Source of the DNA: Bradyrhizobium diazoefficiens | GTDB lineage: Bacteria; Pseudomonadota; Alphaproteobacteria; Rhizobiales; Xanthobacteraceae | Assembly: GCF_016599855.1 (NCBI RefSeq) | Contig: NZ_CP067041.1 | Coordinates: forward strand, 5,394,001-5,458,000 | Direction of reading: 5' to 3' | DNA: 64,000 bases | The notes under the pieces: generated by a model | What the model was told of the DNA's origin: nothing | What the model saw: only the letters and a program-made list of their open reading frames with translations | Database searches by the model: none | Translations under genes and position numbers: made by a program | In this document: piece after piece, positions 60,051 to 64,000 of the stretch | Position numbering within the stretch: position 1 is the first letter of the stretch | How the letters are laid out: every line of letters starts with the position of its first letter

Positions 60051-60287
60051 ATGCCAGCCTATGTACAGCATCATCAGGATGTCGAAATCGCGCCTGTGAT
60101 TTGCCCGACATGCATGGGGTTCCTGCCGATGTATGTGCGCGAGGTTGAACCCCACTGGAGCCTTGCCAAGATCGACTTCGTCTATGAATGCGCCGATTGC
60201 GGCGCCGAAGTCAGGCGAACCCTCCGAGAGGGCGAGGTGCGCCGGCACCGACCGCACGATCGGCCGCCGCGTAAGTATTTGCGCTGA
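60051..60287 (+). CDS. small zinc-ribbon-like hypothetical protein
   Basis: A 78-residue protein with CPTCMGF and CADCGAE cysteine pairs about 30 residues apart and a basic C-terminus (RRHRPHDRPPRKYLR). This is a zinc-ribbon arrangement that might bind nucleic acid. AAGGAG precedes ATG 60051. No operon partner is obvious; the MoxR gene starts 110 bp later. Confidence 0.65.
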   Translation: MPAYVQHHQDVEIAPVICPTCMGFLPMYVREVEPHWSLAKIDFVYECADCGAEVRRTLREGEVRRHRPHDRPPRKYLR

Positions 60288-60397
60288 ACGGAAAAAGCGG
60301 CCGTCAGCGCGGATCAGGCTGTCCCAAACGAGGCTTGTCCTTTGCCGGGAACGCAGGCAGAACAAGCCTCAAGCAAGAGCTTTGGGAGCGTCGTTTC

Positions 60398-61345
60398 GTG
60401 GCTGATCAGAAGCCCTCGACTTCGATCGAGGCAGTGGAGAGCGGCCTCGCCGCGCAGGGCTACATCGCGAGCCGGCAGATCGCGACCGCCGTTTATTTGT
60501 CGCAACAGATCGAGAAGCCGATCCTGGTCGAGGGCCCAGCGGGCGTTGGCAAGACCGAGCTTGCCAAGGCGATCGCCGCCTGGCGCGGCATGAAGATGAT
60601 CCGCCTGCAGTGCTATGAAGGCCTCGACGAAGCCAAGGCGCTCTATGAATGGAAATACGCCAAGCAGCTGCTCTACACGCAAATCCTAAAGGACAAGCTG
60701 GGCGAAGTCCTCGGCGGCGCACAGACGCTGCACGCCGCACTCGGCCAGCTCCACGATTTCGGCGACGTGTTCTTCTCCAAGGAATTCGTTGAGCCGCGGC
60801 CGCTGCTCCAGGCGCTGGAGCAGCCGGGCGGCTGCGTGCTGCTGATCGATGAGATCGACAAGTCGGACGCGGAATTCGAATCGCTGCTGCTGGAGATCCT
60901 CTCGGACTTCCAAGTCACGATTCCCGAGTTCGGCACCGTCTCGGCGATCACGCCGCCGACGGTGATCCTTACCTCCAACAGCGAGCGCGATCTCGGCGAC
61001 GCCCTGAAGCGGCGCTGCCTGCATCTGCATATCGGCTTTCCCGAGCAGCGGCTGGAGGAACGCATCGTCGAGAGCCGCGTGCCCGGCATCTCGCAGGCGC
61101 TGCGCCGGCAGATGGTCGGCTTCATCCACGAGGTCCGGTCGCTTGACCTGAAGAAGCTGCCCTCGGTCAGCGAGACCATCGATTGGGCGCGTGTGCTGGT
61201 GCTGCTTCAGGCTTCCGAGCTCGACACCGAGATCGTCAAGGACACGCTCAACGTGCTCCTGAAATACGAAGCCGACATCGAGGCGGCTCAGCCCCAGATC
61301 ACGACTTTCATCGCCAAGGCAGCACGATCCAACGTCTTCGGTTGA
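60398..61345 (+). CDS. MoxR/CoxD-type AAA+ ATPase
   Basis: A 315-residue AAA+ ATPase. Walker A is EGPAGVGKTELAKAIA, Walker B CVLLIDEIDKSDAEFE, sensor 1 PTVILTSNSERDLGDALKRRC. The MoxR group acts as a chaperone in cofactor or complex assembly; CoxD serves CO dehydrogenase-type molybdenum enzymes. The VWA (CoxE-like) gene begins 5 bp downstream, the usual partner. GTG 60398 after GGGAG is chosen; the frame is open to 60335. Confidence 0.87.
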   Translation: MADQKPSTSIEAVESGLAAQGYIASRQIATAVYLSQQIEKPILVEGPAGVGKTELAKAIAAWRGMKMIRLQCYEGLDEAKALYEWKYAKQLLYTQILKDKLGEVLGGAQTLHAALGQLHDFGDVFFSKEFVEPRPLLQALEQPGGCVLLIDEIDKSDAEFESLLLEILSDFQVTIPEFGTVSAITPPTVILTSNSERDLGDALKRRCLHLHIGFPEQRLEERIVESRVPGISQALRRQMVGFIHEVRSLDLKKLPSVSETIDWARVLVLLQASELDTEIVKDTLNVLLKYEADIEAAQPQITTFIAKAARSNVFG

Positions 61346-61350
61346 CGCCA

Positions 61351-62727
61351 ATGCGCCAGAATCTTCATCGTTTCTTCCGGGCAGCGCGGGGCGCAGGCGT
61401 CCACGTCTCGCCCGCCGAGAGCATCGATGCGATGCGCGCAGTCGCGCAGGTCGGCATCACGGACCGCGCCATCCTGCGCGATGCGCTGCTGCTGACGCTC
61501 GCCAAGTCGCAGGATGAGAAGCTCGCGCTCGGCGGCTGCTTCGATCTGTTCTTCAGCCAGCCCGAGCCGCGGCAGGATCAGCCTGAGGCCGACTATGAAG
61601 ACAATGCCTCGCAGGGCTCGGATCAGTCGCCCCCATCCGGCTCGGCCAGCGAAGCGGGAGAAGGCCAACCTGTGGAATTGGGCTCGCTTGCCCAGATGCT
61701 GCTGTCGCAGGATCGCAACGCGATTGCTGCTGCGATCGCCAGCGCCTCGGGTGCGGCATCGCTGTCCGACATCCGCTACTCGACCCAGCGCGGTATTTTC
61801 TCCAGCCGCATCCTCGACGCGATGGGTCTCCAGCGCCTGCGCGACGATGTCGACGAACTGACTGCGACGAACCCAACCCTGGCCGAACGCCTGCGCGCTG
61901 CTCTCGATGCCCTGCGTGAAGCCGTGCGTGACACCGTCTCGCAGGGGCTTGCGCTCTATGCCCGTGAGGAGGCCGAAAACCTTCGCAACGAAATTTTGCG
62001 CAATGCGCCCCTTGCCCGGATCGAGCGGCGCCAGGTCGCGGAGATGCGCGCCCTCATCCGCCAGATCGCGCGCCGCCTGCGTGAGCGCTATTCGAAACCT
62101 CGCAAGCGTCAGCGCCGCGGTCATCTTGACGTGCGCCGCACGCTTCGCCGCAACGCCGCCTGGGGCGGCATCCCCTTCCTCACCGCATGGAAGCGCAAGC
62201 ACCGCGATCGGCCAAAGATCGTCGCCCTGTGCGACGTCTCCGGCTCAGTTGCGCAGGTCTCGGACTTCTTCCTGCTCTTGATCCATTCTCTGCATGAGGT
62301 CGTGGACGACGTCCGCTCCTTCGCATTCTCCTCGCACCTGATCGAGGTCAGCGAGATCCTGGAGAAGAAGTCGCCCGAGGAGGCGATGGCTGAGATCATG
62401 TCCAAGGTCGGCTTCGGCTCGTCCGACTACGGCTCTTCGCTGGTCGATTTCGAAAAAGATTTCATGAGCACGCTGACGCCGCAGACCACGGTGATCGTGC
62501 TGGGCGATGCCCGCAGCAACAATCTCGACCCGCGCGCCGACATCCTGCGTCGAATCTCCGAACGCTCGAAGCGGCTGGTCTGGCTCAATCCCGAGGGGCG
62601 GCTCGCGTGGGGCTTTGGCGATTCCGAGATGCCGCGTTACGCGACCTTTTGCAGCGTGGTCCGGCAATGCGCCACTGCGCAGCAGCTCGAGCGCGCGGTG
62701 TCCGACATCGTGGCGACTTACCAGTAG
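61351..62727 (+). CDS. VWA domain-containing protein (CoxE-like)
   Basis: A 458-residue protein with an N-terminal helical region (RQNLHRFFRAARGAGVHVSPAESIDAMRAV), a long charged middle with an Arg-rich stretch (RRLRERYSKPRKRQRRGHLD), and a C-terminal von Willebrand A domain whose MIDAS motif is CDVSGSVAQVSDF (DxSxS). It probably works with the upstream MoxR ATPase as a metal-dependent assembly factor. No molybdenum hydroxylase genes are in the window, so the client is elsewhere. ATG 61351 is chosen; upstream in-frame sequence is antisense-like. Confidence 0.87.
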   Translation: MRQNLHRFFRAARGAGVHVSPAESIDAMRAVAQVGITDRAILRDALLLTLAKSQDEKLALGGCFDLFFSQPEPRQDQPEADYEDNASQGSDQSPPSGSASEAGEGQPVELGSLAQMLLSQDRNAIAAAIASASGAASLSDIRYSTQRGIFSSRILDAMGLQRLRDDVDELTATNPTLAERLRAALDALREAVRDTVSQGLALYAREEAENLRNEILRNAPLARIERRQVAEMRALIRQIARRLRERYSKPRKRQRRGHLDVRRTLRRNAAWGGIPFLTAWKRKHRDRPKIVALCDVSGSVAQVSDFFLLLIHSLHEVVDDVRSFAFSSHLIEVSEILEKKSPEEAMAEIMSKVGFGSSDYGSSLVDFEKDFMSTLTPQTTVIVLGDARSNNLDPRADILRRISERSKRLVWLNPEGRLAWGFGDSEMPRYATFCSVVRQCATAQQLERAVSDIVATYQ

Positions 62728-62750
62728 GCCCCTAAAACCCACGGCTGACG

Positions 62751-62933
62751 TCAGCTCCGTGCAAACTCCGCCTGGGCGACATTGCACTCGCGAAAGTGAT
62801 AGGCAATTTCGTCGAACGCGCGCTGCTCCCATTCCTGGGCTTACGCGAGCCAGAAAACCCGACGCTCCAAATCGAGCGCGGCGCGCTCCCGGCACAGGGA
62901 TTCCTGACTGCGAATTTCCACCAGCCTGTTCAT
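62751..62933 (-). pseudogene. small hypothetical gene interrupted by an in-frame stop
   Basis: Reading from ATG 62933: MNRLVEIRSQESLCRERAAL, then DLERRVFWLA, a TAA stop at 62843-62841, then in the same frame AQEWEQRAFDEIAYHFREC and NVAQAEFARS to TGA 62753-62751. A single G-to-T change (GAA to TAA) would explain it, since W-L-A-E-A-Q is a natural helix. The helical, charged pattern on both sides of the stop is continuous. Confidence 0.55.
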
Positions 62934-63303
62934 GCGCTCACACTCCTTGTGGTGTGAAGCCATTCCCGGCGAATCAGCGTAGCAGACTCACAAACCTTGC
63001 GTCACATTTCTATGTATGTCGCAATGCATCTATGTATGTCGCAATGCAGAATTGGACAGCAGCGCTTCCCATGCACCGCGTTAGCCGCGCTGCAACATCA
63101 ACTGAAGATCATCAATTAGTGATCGCTGACCGCGGACGATCGTCGCATCCGAACGATCTTAACCATTGTGGCGCAACAGAGTGCGGCAATTCGTGAAGAG
63201 AATTTTTAAACAGCCCACCGAATTCCCGACTCATTGTCGTCGCACGGTCTTCATGCAGCGCCGCTAACAGGGGCGCGCGAACGTGACTATCGCTTGAGGC
63301 AAC
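62934..63303. other. intergenic stretch with a 20 bp tandem duplication
   Basis: No gene is supported. It contains a perfect two-copy 20 bp tandem repeat (63009-63048) and AT-richer sequence around 63100-63220, possibly the promoter region of the gene at 63304. Confidence 0.45.
63009..63048. repeat. perfect 20 bp tandem duplication
   Basis: TCTATGTATGTCGCAATGCA occurs twice in direct succession (63009-63028 and 63029-63048) in intergenic DNA. Confidence 0.85.
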
Positions 63304-63525
63304 ATGAACAACGATTTCGATTTCGATCTTTCACCGGACCAATGGGAAGCACTGAAGGCGCTTCGCAACCCGCTGTCGAACGGTCGCCTCTCGAAGTCTT
63401 ATCTGCTCGAGAGTCTGGTCAAGCTTGGCCTCGTTGTGATCGGTGATGGCGCGCCTGCGATCACCGACACCGGCCGCAAGGTATTGGTGCGCGGATCGTG
63501 CCGATTGCTGGACCTCGCGGCCTGA
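63304..63525 (+). CDS. small conserved hypothetical protein (winged-helix-like)
   Basis: A 73-residue protein (LSPDQWEALKALRNPLSNGR, LSKSYLLESLVKLGLVVIGDGAPAITDTGRKVL) whose helix-helix-wing outline resembles a small winged helix, with a short LTDTGR-like wing typical of transcription or phage regulators. GAGG precedes the ATG. It converges on the permease gene at 63534, 8 bp away. Function unknown. Confidence 0.65.
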   Translation: MNNDFDFDLSPDQWEALKALRNPLSNGRLSKSYLLESLVKLGLVVIGDGAPAITDTGRKVLVRGSCRLLDLAA

Positions 63526-63533
63526 CGTACGCG

Positions 63534-64000
63534 TCAAAAGATCTGCGCGATCACGATCGCGTATGCGACGAATACGACCCCGAGTCCCCACACCATCGCC
63601 GGAATCTGCGACCGCCGGCCGACTGCCACTTCCAGGGCGATGTAGCTCAGCGTGCCGAGCGCCATTCCGTTGATGAGATTATTGGTCAGCACGGTGACCA
63701 GCAACGTCAGCACGATCGGAACTGCGTTGGCGAGATCGGTCATGTCGATGCGGGCAAGCCCTTGCATCATGAGCACGCCGACGAGCACCAGTGCGGGCGC
63801 GGTCGCTTGCGGCGGGATGATGACGAAGATCGGCCAGAAGAACAGCGCAAGGAAGAAGAATCCCGCGACAGTCAACGAGGTCAGTCCGGTGCGGCCGCCG
63901 GCCTGCACACCGGTGATGGATTCGATATAGGCCGTAACGACGGAGGTTCCGAGCAACGGTCCGACGATTGAAGCCGTCGCATCTGTCGCAAATGCCGCGG
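63534..64000 (-). CDS. NCS2/AzgA-type purine permease, C-terminal part (runs off right edge)
   Basis: The visible 155 residues are the C-terminal part of a nucleobase transporter: FATDATASIVGPLLGTSVVTAYIESITGVQAGGRTGLTSLTVAGFFF matches the AzgA-like family motif around TAYIES-G-..GGRTGL, followed by several membrane helices (FVIIPPQATAPALVLVGVLMM; IVLTLLVTVLTNNLINGMALG; AMVWGLGVVFVAYAIVIAQ). These transporters import adenine, guanine or hypoxanthine by proton symport. The start codon lies outside the window. Confidence 0.87.
   Translation of the reverse strand, partial: AAFATDATASIVGPLLGTSVVTAYIESITGVQAGGRTGLTSLTVAGFFFLALFFWPIFVIIPPQATAPALVLVGVLMMQGLARIDMTDLANAVPIVLTLLVTVLTNNLINGMALGTLSYIALEVAVGRRSQIPAMVWGLGVVFVAYAIVIAQIF

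Overview
The window looks like chromosomal DNA from an alphaproteobacterium of the Bradyrhizobium group. It is GC-rich with frequent GTG/TTG starts and carries a GcrA-type gene, a phasin, a MoxR/CoxE pair and many small rhizobial-type conserved proteins. This placement is inferred from gene content; no rRNA or marker gene is present.

Layout. (1) 0.3-2.8 kb: a phosphotransferase/kinase fusion and a CHAD protein. (2) 2.9-19 kb: a CoA-thioester aromatic catabolism cluster. It has a benzoate/2-aminobenzoate-type CoA ligase, RidA, a MarR regulator, a periplasmic binding protein, a cupin, a flavin monooxygenase, a fused 2-aminobenzoyl-CoA (or salicylyl-CoA) monooxygenase/reductase, enoyl-CoA hydratase, SDR, hydrolase, acyl-CoA dehydrogenase, a second ligase, an opine-type dehydrogenase and a 3-hydroxyacyl-CoA dehydrogenase. 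Six near-palindromic sites close to TTTTARGCYTAAAA lie upstream of its transcription units and look like operators of the MarR protein. (3) 19-29.6 kb: a second catabolic cluster. It has a NicX-like metal-dependent ring-cleavage dioxygenase candidate, a NitT/TauT-type ABC importer, an IlvD/Edd dehydratase, a beta-hydroxyacid dehydrogenase, a two-component flavin monooxygenase and a CaiB-type CoA-transferase. I cannot name its substrate; a nitrogen-containing ring is a reasonable guess.

(4) 30-43 kb: an accessory region. It starts with a prophage remnant (a terminase large subunit truncated and fused to a membrane tail, a probable small subunit, and a 27-residue membrane ORF). A stand-alone ATP-dependent DNA ligase, a YedK/HMCES-like SRAP protein, several small cysteine-rich proteins and uncharacterised AT-richer genes follow. 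Six same-orientation copies of a ~85 bp hairpin-plus-tail repeat are scattered between 32.1 and 39.4 kb. (5) 43-54.6 kb: an Nramp transporter, an enolase-superfamily enzyme, arginase, then a CHASE2-PAS-GGDEF-EAL protein, a FecR-domain secreted protein and a TpsB (FhaC/ShlB) outer-membrane transporter in one block.

(6) 54.6-64 kb: phasin, small proteins and an unusual number of broken genes: a GcrA homologue with two frameshifts, a frameshifted small protein, a truncated secreted protein and one with an internal stop. There is also an XRE/S24 regulator flanked by a repeated TTCCG...GAA operator-like motif that overlaps a good promoter, a quinone oxidoreductase, a MoxR-VWA pair and the 3' part of an NCS2 purine permease running off the right edge. 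No tRNA, rRNA, CRISPR array, transposase or integrase was recognised.
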